The translations under genes and the position numbers were made by a program. Of a stretch of 45,855 nucleotides of DNA, positions 1-8,812 are shown one piece after another. The notes under the pieces were generated by a model that did no database searches, had not been told where the DNA came from, and saw nothing but the letters and a program-made list of their open reading frames with translations. The stretch is from Bacteroidota bacterium (lineage in GTDB: Bacteria; Bacteroidota; Bacteroidia; Cytophagales; Cyclobacteriaceae): positions 680,039 through 725,893 of the forward strand of contig JAFEAL010000005.1 in assembly GCA_018266435.1 (NCBI GenBank). The letters are read 5' to 3'. Position 1 is the first letter of the stretch. Each line of letters begins with the position of its first letter.

Positions 1-402
1 CAGTTGTTTGGTAATCTCGGGGCTGACGTAAGGAAACCCTTGCATGATTTGGCGCAAGGCATTTTTTAGTTCTGCCTGCTGAATGCTTTTCAACAGGTAT
101 CCATCCACACCCTCTTTCATAGCTTGTTTTACCAAGTGGCCTTCATCGTGCATGCTTAAGATAACCCGTTTGATAGCCGGGTATTTTTCTTTCACCTTCA
201 TGGCCAGTTCAAGTCCTGTCATTCCGGGCAAGGAGTAATCCGTGAGTAAAATATGCGGCTGCTTTTGGCTTATTTTTTCCAGTACCTCGGCAGGTGAACT
301 GACGGCTGCCAAGACCGTAAACTCAGGGTCATGGTCAAACAATGACTTCAGTCCTTCTAATACGATGCGGTGGTCGTCTACTAATAGTAGGGTTATAGGC
401 AT
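1..402 (-). CDS. NarL/FixJ-family response regulator, receiver domain (C-terminus outside window)
   Basis: This is the N-terminal 134 residues of a two-component response regulator; the reading frame is still open at base 1, so the DNA-binding part lies outside the window. The protein starts MPITLLLVDDHRIVLEGLKS. It shows the acidic pair near residues 9-10, the phospho-acceptor Asp in LLTDYSLPGMTG (about residue 56), the conserved Ser in ILSMHDE and the Lys in YLLKS. These are the standard features of a CheY-like receiver of the NarL/FixJ class, so a LuxR-type helix-turn-helix C-terminus is expected but not visible. The histidine kinase encoded at 946-2745 on the same strand has the HisKA_3-type core that pairs with this regulator class and is the likely partner. 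A perfect -7 element lies at 406-413, only three bases before the ATG. Confidence 0.9.
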   Translation of the reverse strand, partial: MPITLLLVDDHRIVLEGLKSLFDHDPEFTVLAAVSSPAEVLEKISQKQPHILLTDYSLPGMTGLELAMKVKEKYPAIKRVILSMHDEGHLVKQAMKEGVDGYLLKSIQQAELKNALRQIMQGFPYVSPEITKQL

Positions 403-405
403 GGA

Positions 406-413
406 CAAATGTA
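406..413 (-). promoter_or_regulatory. Bacteroidota -7 element for the response regulator
   Basis: The minus strand reads TACATTTG, a perfect TAnnTTTG, ending three bases before the ATG at 402. If used, the transcript would start at or next to the start codon. The element lies in an interrupted inverted repeat (arms CAAAT and ATTTG, 406-417), so it could also be an operator. No clear -33 TTG was found. Confidence 0.35.
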
Positions 414-460
414 TTTGTAGGCAATCTGTTCAATCCAAATGAGAAGTGCAAAGGCTTAAC

Positions 461-859
461 TCAAGAAGGTAAATAATCTGCCGGGATATTGTTAGGGTCA
501 TAACGGGCCCACCTCAAGTTAAAGAATGATGCCAACCAGAAACTACTGGCATAAAAATTTATTTTCTTTCTTTTTTGCAGGCGGGCATGAAATGATTGAA
601 CAAATGATGTATATTTCTTTGACCGATCTTCGTAGGTGCCGTTGAGAAAATAAAATCGGTTGGTTATGGCATAGTCTGCTGAATCTGAGTGGATGATAAG
701 GGTAAACCGGGTTCCTCTTTTTTTTAGACGCACAGACCGAATGAGTGTGTACTCCACCGTGCTAATTGTTCCGTTTCGGTCAATTTCAAAATAAAATTCA
801 TGCAGGCAGATGCTAAATGCTTTTTGATTAGATGAATTTTTACAAATGTATTCTTCCAT
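461..859 (-). CDS. Hypothetical protein, possible PH-like fold
   Basis: This 132-aa protein starts at the ATG at 857-859 and belongs to no family I recognise with confidence. It has no signal peptide or membrane segment. The middle (about residues 25-95) alternates short hydrophobic strands with charged turns, for example TLIRSVRLKKRG and RFTLIIHSDSADYAI, and is followed by a helical stretch. That pattern resembles bacterial PH-like domains, but the similarity is only impressionistic. The C-terminal 35 residues are aromatic-rich (FYASSFWLASFFNLRWARY). The gene sits between the histidine kinase and its presumed response regulator, on the same strand, and has its own -7 element 16 bases before its ATG. 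Confidence 0.6.
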   Translation of the reverse strand: MEEYICKNSSNQKAFSICLHEFYFEIDRNGTISTVEYTLIRSVRLKKRGTRFTLIIHSDSADYAITNRFYFLNGTYEDRSKKYTSFVQSFHARLQKRKKINFYASSFWLASFFNLRWARYDPNNIPADYLPS

Positions 860-875
860 CTTTTTTTGAGAAGTA

Positions 876-883
876 CAAAAGTA
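876..883 (-). promoter_or_regulatory. Bacteroidota -7 element for the 132-aa gene
   Basis: The minus strand reads TACTTTTG, matching TAnnTTTG perfectly, with 16 bases between it and the ATG at 859. I see no TTG at the usual -33 distance. The call rests on the -7 match and its position in the short gap between two same-strand genes. Confidence 0.35.
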
Positions 884-945
884 TTGTGCCGGTGGGCATG
901 ATGAAATACACGGTGGAGAGTATTTTATATCCGTACTACCACGGA

Positions 946-2745
946 TTACACGGGCACAGTCAGGATTGCCACGGTTCCTTTTCGGCCTATTACCGAATCA
1001 ATTTCTATTGTTCCGTGAATGAGGCTCAGTCGTGAGTTGATATTTTTCCATCCGTTGCCTTTGCTGTGCATGAGCAGGTTTTGATCAAAGCCGTTGCCAT
1101 CATCTTCCAGGGTAAGTACCAGTTCATCGGGATGTTGCACCGCTTGCACCATGATCTTGGTACAGCCACTGTACTTCATGGCATTATTAATCCATTCCTG
1201 GCAAATGCGGTACAGTGCAATGCGATGAACAGAGTCCATGGCAGGGTGGAGGTTATATGTCTGTACTTCAATGGTTACTTTTCCGGATTGGCTAATGCGC
1301 TGGGCAAGTTCTTTGAGGGCTTCGTGCAAGCCTTCTTTCATCAGTACCTGGGGCATCAGGTTGAAGGCAATGTTGCGTATCTCTACATTCATATCATTGA
1401 GCAGGCTGAGGGAGTAAGTGATGGTAGATGATTCTACTTTTTCTTTAGATAACCCCAGACGTAAGGCAGAGATGATCTGCCCCAGGCCATCGTGCAAGTC
1501 GGCAGCAAAACGTTTGCGTTCTTCTTCTTGCGAGGCAATGACGGCTTGTAGTTGTTCTTGCCTGAGTTCAGCCCGTGCAGATTCCAATTCGGCTTGTTGC
1601 TTAAGCCGGGTACGGGTTTGCCACAGCCGACCAAAGGCGATTAGCCCCGAAATAAAAATGACGAGTCCGGCTATAGCCAATGTATTTTGGCGAATGTGTA
1701 TGTCTTTAATTTCATTTTGCTGGGTGAGCAAAACAATCTGATTTTCTTTTTTCTCAGTTTCATACTTTGTTTGAAGTTCAAGAATCTGTTTGCTCTTTTG
1801 TTCGTTCAGGAGGGAGTCTTTTACCTGATAACTTTGAGCTAAATACAGGTATGATTTCTGGTGGTCCCCTTCGGTTTTACTGATGTCTGATAGCAGGGAA
1901 AAAATATAGCCGCGCAAGTCTTTGTAATTGATTTCGTACGTCAATTTTAAAGCCATGTTGAAATATTTTTTTGCTGCGATGAAATCTTTTTTCATCAAGT
2001 ACATTTCACCCAGGTTATTGAGAGCGATGGCATAGCCGGCACGGTCGTTTATTTTTTTTCGTATGGTTATCACGCGGTTTAGGTAATCGGCAGCCTCTTT
2101 AAAATTTCCAAGTTGTGCTTGCAAAGTGCCCATGTTGTCGTAGTTGTAACTCACACCATTCAGGTCATTCAGGGCTTCTTTGATCACGGCCGAGTTTTTA
2201 TAATACTCCATGGCGGCTTTAAAATCTTTTCTTTTTTCATAAACAATGCCGAGGTTATTCAGGCTGTTCCCGATCAGGGAAGAATCTTTAGTTTCTTGGG
2301 CCAGCGCCAGTGCTTGCTCAAAGCTTTTTTGTGCTTTCTCCAGGTCGCCCTGTTTGTTGTGAAATGTACCCAGTTCATTCAGCACCGATGACATTCCCTC
2401 TTTGTCATGAATTTGTTCGTATATTTTTAATGCAGCCAGGTAATTGGCTATGGCTTCATCGTATATTCCCATGTAATAAAACTCAATGCCCATGTAGAGC
2501 CGGGCACGACCTTGCTCAGAAAAATCGTTGGCTTGTTTGGCCAGGTCAAAGGCCTGATTGGCATAGCTCAATGATTTTTGAAAATCTTTTGTACGCAGAT
2601 GAAAACTTAATTGGTTTAACAAAACAGATTTGTTTCTGACATTAGCTTCTCGGGTTATTAGCTGAAGCAGGCTGTCTGTTTTTTTATCCTGCGCACGACT
2701 TTCCGAAAAATAAAATAGAAGAGCAAGGGCAAAATATTTCTTCAT
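946..2745 (-). CDS. TPR-sensor histidine kinase (HisKA_3 / HATPase type)
   Basis: This 599-aa sensor kinase has a signal peptide (MKKYFALALLFYFSESRAQ), then tandem TPR repeats over about residues 50-330 (for example ALNNLGEMYLMKKDFIAAKK). One membrane helix spans about residues 355-373, followed by a coiled coil and the kinase core. The phospho-accepting His418 is in the HisKA_3 motif EEERKRFAADLHDGLGQ, and the ATP-binding domain carries DDGNGFD and a GNGWKNI loop. The TPR domain should lie outside the inner membrane, as in other Bacteroidota kinases of this layout. Family knowledge predicts phosphotransfer to a NarL/FixJ regulator, and the one at 1-402 is the obvious candidate. The ligand is unknown. 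Confidence 0.92.
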   Translation of the reverse strand: MKKYFALALLFYFSESRAQDKKTDSLLQLITREANVRNKSVLLNQLSFHLRTKDFQKSLSYANQAFDLAKQANDFSEQGRARLYMGIEFYYMGIYDEAIANYLAALKIYEQIHDKEGMSSVLNELGTFHNKQGDLEKAQKSFEQALALAQETKDSSLIGNSLNNLGIVYEKRKDFKAAMEYYKNSAVIKEALNDLNGVSYNYDNMGTLQAQLGNFKEAADYLNRVITIRKKINDRAGYAIALNNLGEMYLMKKDFIAAKKYFNMALKLTYEINYKDLRGYIFSLLSDISKTEGDHQKSYLYLAQSYQVKDSLLNEQKSKQILELQTKYETEKKENQIVLLTQQNEIKDIHIRQNTLAIAGLVIFISGLIAFGRLWQTRTRLKQQAELESARAELRQEQLQAVIASQEEERKRFAADLHDGLGQIISALRLGLSKEKVESSTITYSLSLLNDMNVEIRNIAFNLMPQVLMKEGLHEALKELAQRISQSGKVTIEVQTYNLHPAMDSVHRIALYRICQEWINNAMKYSGCTKIMVQAVQHPDELVLTLEDDGNGFDQNLLMHSKGNGWKNINSRLSLIHGTIEIDSVIGRKGTVAILTVPV

Positions 2746-2886
2746 GAGTAAGATTTATAAAATCAAAAATGACATTTATTCTTAGACAAAAAAATGAACT
2801 AACACATAAGGTGTAATTTTTTTGAAAGTGAATTTGCCTGGTTTTAAAACAAAGCCATCCAGATTTTTTTGCACTCAGGGCAGCGG

Positions 2887-3795
2887 CTATGCGTTTATTT
2901 TATCTTTTTGAATTTTCTTTTTGCCGGCATGTTCCTCGATGTATTGATAAATTTTTCCGGCAATGTCTACTTGAGTGGCTCCTTCAATACCTTCCAGGCC
3001 GGGAGATGAATTGACTTCAATGATCAGCGGGCCACGTTTGCTGGGCAACATATCTACACCGGCAATACCAAGTCCCATTTTTTTGGCAGCCGCTACGGCC
3101 GAGTGCTTTTCTTGCCGGCTCAACTTCACTACGGTAGCGTAGCCGCCCCGGTGCAGGTTACTTCTAAATTCGTCATCACGGGCTTGCCTGCGCATGGCGC
3201 CTACTACTTCGCCATTTACGACAAAGGCACGGATGTCTGCCCCTTTGGCTTCTTTGATAAATTCTTGTACAATGATGCGCGCCCTCACTCCATGAAAGGC
3301 TTCAATAACTGATTGGGCTGCTTTTTTATTCTCGGCCAGCACCACGCCTAACCCTTGGGTGCCCTCGAGCAGTTTGATCACTACCGGGGCTCCGCCCACT
3401 GCTTCGATAATCCCTTCGGTGTTTTTGGTGTAATCCATGAAAATAGTCTTAGGCAAATCCAATCCGGCTCTCGATAATATTTGTAGGCTACGCAACTTAT
3501 CGCGTGAGCGGATGAGGGCTTGTGATTCAATGGCAGTAAATACTTTCATCATTTCAAACTGGCGCACCACGGCTGCGCCATAAAATGTTACCGAAGCGCC
3601 TATGCGCGGGATTATGGCATCGAAGTAATCCAATTTGCGCCCGTTGTACCACACCATGGGGTTTTTCTTTTCAATCAGCAACACGCACTTCATGTGGTCA
3701 ATGATTTCTACTTTGTGCCCGCGTTTTTCGCCTGCCTCTTTCAGCCTGCGGGTAGAATATAGTTTGGCGTCACGTGAGAGGATGGCGATGTTCAT
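2887..3795 (-). CDS. rimK: RimK-family ATP-grasp ligase (ribosomal protein S6--L-glutamate ligase)
   Basis: This 302-aa protein, the same length as E. coli RimK, has an N-terminal pre-ATP-grasp domain ([18 protein letters not shown]) and an ATP-grasp core. Visible motifs are [14 protein letters not shown] (nucleotide and glycine loop), [20 protein letters not shown], and the metal and ATP site [14 protein letters not shown] with E260 and N262. RimK enzymes add Glu residues to the C-terminus of ribosomal protein S6, and some relatives ligate other amino acids. The start codon overlaps the stop of the RimB-like protease gene by four bases (ATGA), so the pair is co-translated. It is the last gene of a five-gene run that starts with the EVE-domain gene. 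The substrate in this organism is inferred from family only. Confidence 0.92.
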   Translation of the reverse strand: MNIAILSRDAKLYSTRRLKEAGEKRGHKVEIIDHMKCVLLIEKKNPMVWYNGRKLDYFDAIIPRIGASVTFYGAAVVRQFEMMKVFTAIESQALIRSRDKLRSLQILSRAGLDLPKTIFMDYTKNTEGIIEAVGGAPVVIKLLEGTQGLGVVLAENKKAAQSVIEAFHGVRARIIVQEFIKEAKGADIRAFVVNGEVVGAMRRQARDDEFRSNLHRGGYATVVKLSRQEKHSAVAAAKKMGLGIAGVDMLPSKRGPLIIEVNSSPGLEGIEGATQVDIAGKIYQYIEEHAGKKKIQKDKINA

Positions 3796-4229
3796 GGGTG
3801 CTCAACTTTCTGAAGGAAAGATAAATCTTTTTTGGTTACGTCAATTAAGAACCGGTTGCGTAATATTTTTCGCCCCAACAGAACCGGAAACTTTAAATTG
3901 CCCCGGTTGCTTAATGAGAACTCAGTCTTAATCAGCAGATCAAAAATTTTGATTTTGGTTTTAATGATGTAGCGCAATTCGGCTTCGCCAAATGAATTTT
4001 TAATTGCACGTTGTTCAAATTTTTTGAAGCGGTACTTACGACCAGTAAATTCGGGATGTTCTTCGTCTAGCAGCACAAACTCCAGCACGCCATTGGTTAC
4101 CGTAGTGCTGGCGCAGTGAAGGCTGCACGTGTAAGCCCCGGTGTCTATTTTAGCGTGAATATTTTCTATTTCCAGTCCGGGCAAGTCCACCCGGTCAGAG
4201 CGACCAAGTATCAGATGAGGAGATGACAT
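3792..4229 (-). CDS. RimB-like retropepsin-type protease (Zn_protease / RimK-associated family)
   Basis: This 145-aa protein matches the small family called ATP-dependent zinc proteases or RimB, usually found beside or fused to RimK. The diagnostic part is the aspartyl-protease-like motif [14 protein letters not shown] with Asp29, preceded by [14 protein letters not shown], and a late [10 protein letters not shown] segment typical of a retropepsin fold. In pseudomonads a rimABK operon is known in which RimB acts with RimK on ribosomal glutamylation. Here a role in trimming or regulating RimK products is inferred from adjacency. The stop overlaps the rimK start by four bases and the start is 12 bases after the previous gene. 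Confidence 0.85.
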   Translation of the reverse strand: MSSPHLILGRSDRVDLPGLEIENIHAKIDTGAYTCSLHCASTTVTNGVLEFVLLDEEHPEFTGRKYRFKKFEQRAIKNSFGEAELRYIIKTKIKIFDLLIKTEFSLSNRGNLKFPVLLGRKILRNRFLIDVTKKDLSFLQKVEHP

Positions 4230-4241
4230 ATTTAAAACAGT

Positions 4242-5798
4242 TCAATTTACAACCAACTTATTCACAAAGAAAACAACTTGTTCATCGCCTGCCGATGACT
4301 TGAGGTACTGGGTTCCATAAACAATCAGGTGCCGGTTATACCAATAGTCAAGTTTAGAAGTATTGGTCAAGGTTTCTACTGCCGGTTGCGATAGTGTCTT
4401 TATTTCCAGCGGTATGTCTTCCTGCAGTTTTCCGTCTTTTACCGTTTTTGTACGGATCTTGTTTTCATACAGATAAATCAGGTCGATTTGGTTTTGATTA
4501 TGCTGGACTTTTATATGTTGTTCGAGTTGGTAGCTTTTTACACCGTTGATTTCAAAACTGTTATCCCACAGGGGTTTCCCGTGCTGATCAAACCCAATGG
4601 CAATGGCATGGGTGTATTGGTAGCCATCCAGCACGAGCCCCATGCCCGGTTGGTAATAGGGAAAATTACTGGGGTACCCCATTCTCCAGGGAGAATAGCC
4701 ATAGGGGCCTGAGTTGTTGATAAAACCCGAATAGTTACTGCTGCGATTTGAGTAAACGGGATAAAAGGCTTCACCCACCATTACCAATTTTCCGTCTATC
4801 GGTATCAACTCGTGTACCAGCATCCGGTAATTGAACTTGATTTTTTTGCCTTTGATTCTTCTTCGCTGTATTCGTGCCAAAATTCTCTTTTCTCTTTTGG
4901 CCTTTAAGTAGTGAAAGAAATTTTTCAGGTCAGCAAAGTTATAGTAACGAATGATGTACTCGCCAAATGAGTTGATGTCAGCCACAAAAATACCGCGTGA
5001 GTATTGCACATTTCTTCCATAAACACCTACGGCAACCAGGTTGTCGTGGCCGGTATCAACTACGCGTCCGAAAATTAAATTTTTATTGGATGTTGGCTCT
5101 ACAACAATGGTTTTAACCAATTCGCCCGAGTTGTCATACTGCCTTATCCAGATTGATTTTTTGCGGCTGGCATTTCTTGCACTCACAACGATATCTACGT
5201 TGCCGTCATCATGTGGGTTCATTTGGGTAAGTTCACCGGGCTCGTTAAGAAAACCGGTAAGTGCTCTTGAGCGCTTTTCAAGAAAAGAATAAAACAAAAC
5301 CAATGGTCTGAAATTAAAATAGCCTCCTATGAATACTGCATGGTTTATCGCTACAAACTCGGTGGCATTGAAAGCGATCAGGTTTTTGATGGAATATATA
5401 TTGTAGTTTCCACTTTTGGCATTCAATACGATGATGGTAAAATCAAATTTTCCCGGGGTAGCATTTTTGCATAAAAAATAAATCATGCCTGCTCTGGATT
5501 GCGTGTGGAGCAACTCAAACCCTTTGGGCAAAGGCAAAAGCCCATTCCATTTTTTTTGCAGGGCCGTATCCAACCGGGTTAACTCAAGCAGGTTTTCTGA
5601 TTGCCCCACAAACTGACGGTAGAGCAGCAGGCCGGAGGTATCGAGTGAAAAGACGGAGTGAGCCTGCATCTCATTTTTGATAGGGATTTCGATGCGTCCG
5701 GCTTGCGTAAGTTGCCCCCAACTCATCGAAGCTGAATGTAAAATCACAAATAACAGGAATGCACTACCCGCCTTTAACTTTGTTAATGTAAAAAACAT
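4242..5798 (-). CDS. Exported Tyr/Pro/Gly-loop protein, paralogue B
   Basis: This 518-aa hypothetical protein is translated from the ATG at 5796-5798; the frame extends upstream only to a TTG at 5816. From that ATG it opens with a signal peptide (MFFTLTKLKAGSAFLLFVIL, cleavage near SMSWGQ). The rest looks like repeated beta-strands with no recognised domain. It is a paralogue of the next gene upstream: both carry a basic FHYLKAKREKR-like segment about 300 residues in, followed by a Tyr/Ser/Pro/Gly-rich loop (here about residues 345-388, including GPYGYSPWRMGYPSNFPYY). The gene overlaps the end of its paralogue by 35 bases and ends 12 bases before the rimB-like gene, so it is part of the rimK operon. 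I assign no function. Confidence 0.75.
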   Translation of the reverse strand: MFFTLTKLKAGSAFLLFVILHSASMSWGQLTQAGRIEIPIKNEMQAHSVFSLDTSGLLLYRQFVGQSENLLELTRLDTALQKKWNGLLPLPKGFELLHTQSRAGMIYFLCKNATPGKFDFTIIVLNAKSGNYNIYSIKNLIAFNATEFVAINHAVFIGGYFNFRPLVLFYSFLEKRSRALTGFLNEPGELTQMNPHDDGNVDIVVSARNASRKKSIWIRQYDNSGELVKTIVVEPTSNKNLIFGRVVDTGHDNLVAVGVYGRNVQYSRGIFVADINSFGEYIIRYYNFADLKNFFHYLKAKREKRILARIQRRRIKGKKIKFNYRMLVHELIPIDGKLVMVGEAFYPVYSNRSSNYSGFINNSGPYGYSPWRMGYPSNFPYYQPGMGLVLDGYQYTHAIAIGFDQHGKPLWDNSFEINGVKSYQLEQHIKVQHNQNQIDLIYLYENKIRTKTVKDGKLQEDIPLEIKTLSQPAVETLTNTSKLDYWYNRHLIVYGTQYLKSSAGDEQVVFFVNKLVVN

Positions 5799-7392
5799 CG
5801 CGCGATGTGTTTTCAATATTATTTTTTACTGTGTGGTAGCCGAACACATAGAAAAACCCGTCATACCAGGCGCGTATGCCACTGTTTTCCTGTGATTCAG
5901 ATTTGCAAGTTTCACTTTTACTAACGGTGGAAAGCAACTCCTCAGCTGGCTCTGTTCCATCTTTTTTGGCAGAGGATAAAAAAATATCTTTTTCATTTTT
6001 GCAGGCGAGGGTAACGATTCCCTGGTGTACGGTAAAATCAGACGCTTGTTCTTTGGTAGTCATCTTTATCTCTTTAAACTTGAGTGAGCGGTCATACTGA
6101 AGTTTACCAGTAAGGTCTAAAAAAGCAAGCGATGTTTGAAAGATGCGCACTTGATTAACGATACCTGAGTTATAAGGGTAGGTGCTTCCATAAGGATAAT
6201 AATACCGGCTGGGCATGGAGTTGAACGCATACGGGTAGTACGTTCCGTAGGAGTAAGGAGAAGCATAGGGGTAATACCCGTAAGGAGAATAATAACGGGT
6301 ATTGTAGTAAGATGCAGGAGCGTCATACGCTTCGGTCAAAAAAAAGAATCCCGACTCGGTTTCTTGTATTCGAACAGATGACAAACTCACTCTGTAGTCA
6401 GCATTCTTCCCGGCTCGTTTTCGCCACTCCGCCTTAGCTTTTATTTTAGCGGCTCTTTTGGGTTTCAGGTAATCTAAAAAATGCTCCAGATCGGTTAGCC
6501 AGTAATAGGTGATGGGCAGTTCTTTAGTTGGATCAACCACGGCTGAGAAAATTCCTGCCGTGGTTTTATTATTCCCATAGGTCCATGTGCCAACGATCAC
6601 TAATTCATCGTGCTCAAGGGTATTGGTCATGGCCTCTAAAATAGTTTTGTTACCCTCTATGGCAAACTCTTTTTCGAAGAGCAACACGCCCTCGTCATCG
6701 TAGGTGCGTACCACCATTTTTTTGTCTGCAGCAGCTCGTTCTTTTAGCAACACATTAAACGTTCCGTTTGCATTAGTCCGGATGTCCAACAACTCTATTT
6801 TGGGCTGAAAGGTACCGGGTATGATGTGAGCCACTTCGTGGTTCAGGTCATACATAAAGAGCACGGCTTCATTTTGAATATAACCCCCGAAAACGGCTTT
6901 TGATTTTACCAGCGTGAAATGAGCAAAATGGATATTGGTTTCAGGCTTGAATGTATGAATCATAAATGACCGCGCTACTGCATTGATCTTGATCAGGGTT
7001 ATTTCATTAGAGAATTCAGTTTCAATGAAAACCAGGTAAATATTGCCTTCGTAGTATTCGTGACCTGCAATGTTTTTTCGGCTGTCTACATCAACGGTAG
7101 TCTGCCACTCTTCGGTCAAATCGGTGTTAACAAAAGTCACCTCCCATTTCTTTTTTCCTTTTTCAAATTTTTCGGTGTCGCGAAACAAAGCCAGCCCGTC
7201 TTTGCCCATCGATTGTAGGATAAACTCATGGTCGTTCATTTTAAACGGCCGCTCATAACGATTAACTTGTTTTTCCTGTGCCAAGAGCAGGGGAGAGTTC
7301 AGAAAAACACATACAATTAACAGGATTCCGATTGTAAGAGGGACGAACCTCAACTTTACCTTGTGTGCCCAACCTGTTGCAATGCAGTTCAT
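5764..7392 (-). CDS. Exported Tyr/Pro/Gly-loop protein, paralogue A
   Basis: This 542-aa hypothetical protein has a signal peptide after a basic N-terminus (FVPLTIGILLIVCVFLNSPL, cleavage near LLAQE). Its start codon overlaps the stop of the EVE-domain gene by four bases (ATGA). The fold appears beta-rich. At about residues 300-330 it has the basic stretch LDYLKPKRAAKIKAKAEWRK, and at about 354-409 a striking Tyr-rich loop (YYSPYGYYPYASPYSYG, then YYYPYGSTYPYNSG). Paralogue B directly downstream has the same order of segments, so the two arose by tandem duplication. Exported Tyr/Pro-rich loops often serve in surface contacts, but no function can be assigned from sequence. Confidence 0.75.
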   Translation of the reverse strand: MNCIATGWAHKVKLRFVPLTIGILLIVCVFLNSPLLLAQEKQVNRYERPFKMNDHEFILQSMGKDGLALFRDTEKFEKGKKKWEVTFVNTDLTEEWQTTVDVDSRKNIAGHEYYEGNIYLVFIETEFSNEITLIKINAVARSFMIHTFKPETNIHFAHFTLVKSKAVFGGYIQNEAVLFMYDLNHEVAHIIPGTFQPKIELLDIRTNANGTFNVLLKERAAADKKMVVRTYDDEGVLLFEKEFAIEGNKTILEAMTNTLEHDELVIVGTWTYGNNKTTAGIFSAVVDPTKELPITYYWLTDLEHFLDYLKPKRAAKIKAKAEWRKRAGKNADYRVSLSSVRIQETESGFFFLTEAYDAPASYYNTRYYSPYGYYPYASPYSYGTYYPYAFNSMPSRYYYPYGSTYPYNSGIVNQVRIFQTSLAFLDLTGKLQYDRSLKFKEIKMTTKEQASDFTVHQGIVTLACKNEKDIFLSSAKKDGTEPAEELLSTVSKSETCKSESQENSGIRAWYDGFFYVFGYHTVKNNIENTSRDVFYINKVKGG

Positions 7393-7790
7393 TCTTCACT
7401 CATCGAAATTATGCGATCAAATTCTTCCTTTTTTACCGGCTGTACAGAAAGGCGCGAAGCCCTGATTAAAGCCATGCCGCCCAATAGTTTATCGGATTTG
7501 ATTTGGGCAAGTGAGATGGGTTTTTTTAATTTTTTATGATGACTCAGTTCTACGGCTACCCACGCAGGGTCTTTTGGGTCAGGAAAAAATTCTTTACTTA
7601 TTGTGGCAATACCCACAATTGCTTTTTCTTCACCACTGTGATAAATAAATACCTGATCATTTTTTTTCATGGCTTTCAGGTTATTGCGTGCCTGAAAATT
7701 TCGTACCCCATCCCACGTGGTCTTTTTGTCGCGCACCAGATCACTCCACGAGTAGGTACCCGGTTCGGTTTTAGTCAGCCAGAAGTTCAT
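7389..7790 (-). CDS. EVE domain-containing protein
   Basis: This 133-aa single-domain protein matches the EVE family (PUA-like, the fold of thymocyte nuclear protein 1). Typical features are the start MNFWLTKTEPGTYSWSDL, then WDGVRNFQARNNLKAMKKND, VFIYHSGEEKAIVGIA, and the late DPAWVAVELS strand. EVE domains bind modified bases in nucleic acids and are found beside both RNA-modification and DNA-defence genes. Here the neighbours are two exported proteins and the RimB/RimK pair, so a link to ribosome or RNA modification is possible but inferred. It is the first gene of the five-gene run. Confidence 0.9.
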   Translation of the reverse strand: MNFWLTKTEPGTYSWSDLVRDKKTTWDGVRNFQARNNLKAMKKNDQVFIYHSGEEKAIVGIATISKEFFPDPKDPAWVAVELSHHKKLKKPISLAQIKSDKLLGGMALIRASRLSVQPVKKEEFDRIISMSEE

Positions 7791-7838
7791 AGAGAGTTTT
7801 TTTGAATTAAGCTAAAAGTTACACAAAAAACTAAATTG

Positions 7839-7846
7839 TATTTTTG
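7839..7846 (+). promoter_or_regulatory. Bacteroidota -7 element for the family 9 glycosyltransferase
   Basis: TATTTTTG matches TAnnTTTG perfectly and ends 12 bases before the ATG at 7859. The same octamer at the same distance precedes the ferredoxin reductase gene. It implies a very short untranslated leader. No strong -33 TTG is present. Confidence 0.45.
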
Positions 7847-7858
7847 GTTTTTGTTTCA

Positions 7859-8812
7859 ATGAAAATCCTCATCATCCGCTTTTCTTCCATTGGTGACATA
7901 GTGCTGACGACCCCCGTCATCCGTTGCCTGAAAATACAAGCTGCGCAAGTCACCGTTCATTATGCTACTAAAAAACAGTACCAGGTTATACTTGAAAATA
8001 ATCCCTACATCGACCGGGTATTTTATTTGGAAAACAAACTCAATGACCTGATTGTTCAGCTAAAAAATGAGCAATATGATTGGGTCATTGATCTGCACAA
8101 CAACCTGCGTACCCGGATAATAAAATGGAAACTGGGTGTGCAATCGTACAGCTTCAATAAACTCAATCTTGAAAAATGGCTGATGGTCAACCTCAAGATT
8201 AACCGCCTGCCCGATGTTCATATCGTTGACCGCTACCTCAAAACAATCCAACCACTCGGTATCAAAAACGATGGGTTGGGCCTCGATTATTTTATTCCTG
8301 AAAAAGACGAAGTGCCGTTGAGTTGGTTTCCGCTGACGCACCGCCAGGGCTTTATCGCTTATGCAATAGGTGCCCAGCACGAAACGAAGAAGTTGCCCGT
8401 GAAGCGGATGATCGAATTGTGCAAAAATATTAACCGTCCGATGGTATTGCTGGGCGGAAAAGAAGATTATGAAAATGGAGAAACGGTCAGCCTTGCCGTA
8501 GGGGAAATGATTTTTAATACTTGTGGAAAACTCAATCTTAATCAATCGGCCAGCTTGGTGAAGCAAGCACAATATGTTTTTACCCACGACACCGGGCTGA
8601 TGCACATAGCGGCAGCGTTTAAGAAAGAAGTTTATGTGCTTTGGGGCAATACGATTCCTGCTTTTGGCATGTACCCCTACCGAACTAAGTTCACCTCACT
8701 TGAAAACATTCATTTGAGATGCCGGCCTTGTTCCAAAATTGGGTACAACAAATGCCCCAAAGGTCACTTTAAGTGTATGAATGAAATTGATTTAAAAATC
8801 ACCCTGCCATGA
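7859..8812 (+). CDS. Glycosyltransferase family 9 (heptosyltransferase-like)
   Basis: The ATG at 7859 gives a 317-aa protein that starts directly on the family signature MKILIIRFSSIGDIVLTTPV. The frame extends five codons upstream to a TTG, which I reject because it overlaps the -7 element. GT9 enzymes are GT-B fold transferases that move heptose or related sugars onto lipopolysaccharide core. Further supporting motifs are YDWVIDLHNNLRT, GAQHETKKLP, MVLLGGKEDYE and the donor-binding HDTGLMHIAAAF. The C-terminus has a Cys-rich segment (CRPCSKIGYNKCPKGHFKCM) common in GT9 members. It faces the EVE gene head to head and is a single-gene unit, so the acceptor cannot be named. Confidence 0.9.
   Translation: MKILIIRFSSIGDIVLTTPVIRCLKIQAAQVTVHYATKKQYQVILENNPYIDRVFYLENKLNDLIVQLKNEQYDWVIDLHNNLRTRIIKWKLGVQSYSFNKLNLEKWLMVNLKINRLPDVHIVDRYLKTIQPLGIKNDGLGLDYFIPEKDEVPLSWFPLTHRQGFIAYAIGAQHETKKLPVKRMIELCKNINRPMVLLGGKEDYENGETVSLAVGEMIFNTCGKLNLNQSASLVKQAQYVFTHDTGLMHIAAAFKKEVYVLWGNTIPAFGMYPYRTKFTSLENIHLRCRPCSKIGYNKCPKGHFKCMNEIDLKITLP

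Noticed and set aside
8060..8605. Minus-strand 181-codon open frame inside the family 9 glycosyltransferase gene
   Set aside because: The plus-strand gene has clear GT9 motifs across the whole interval; the opposite frame has none.
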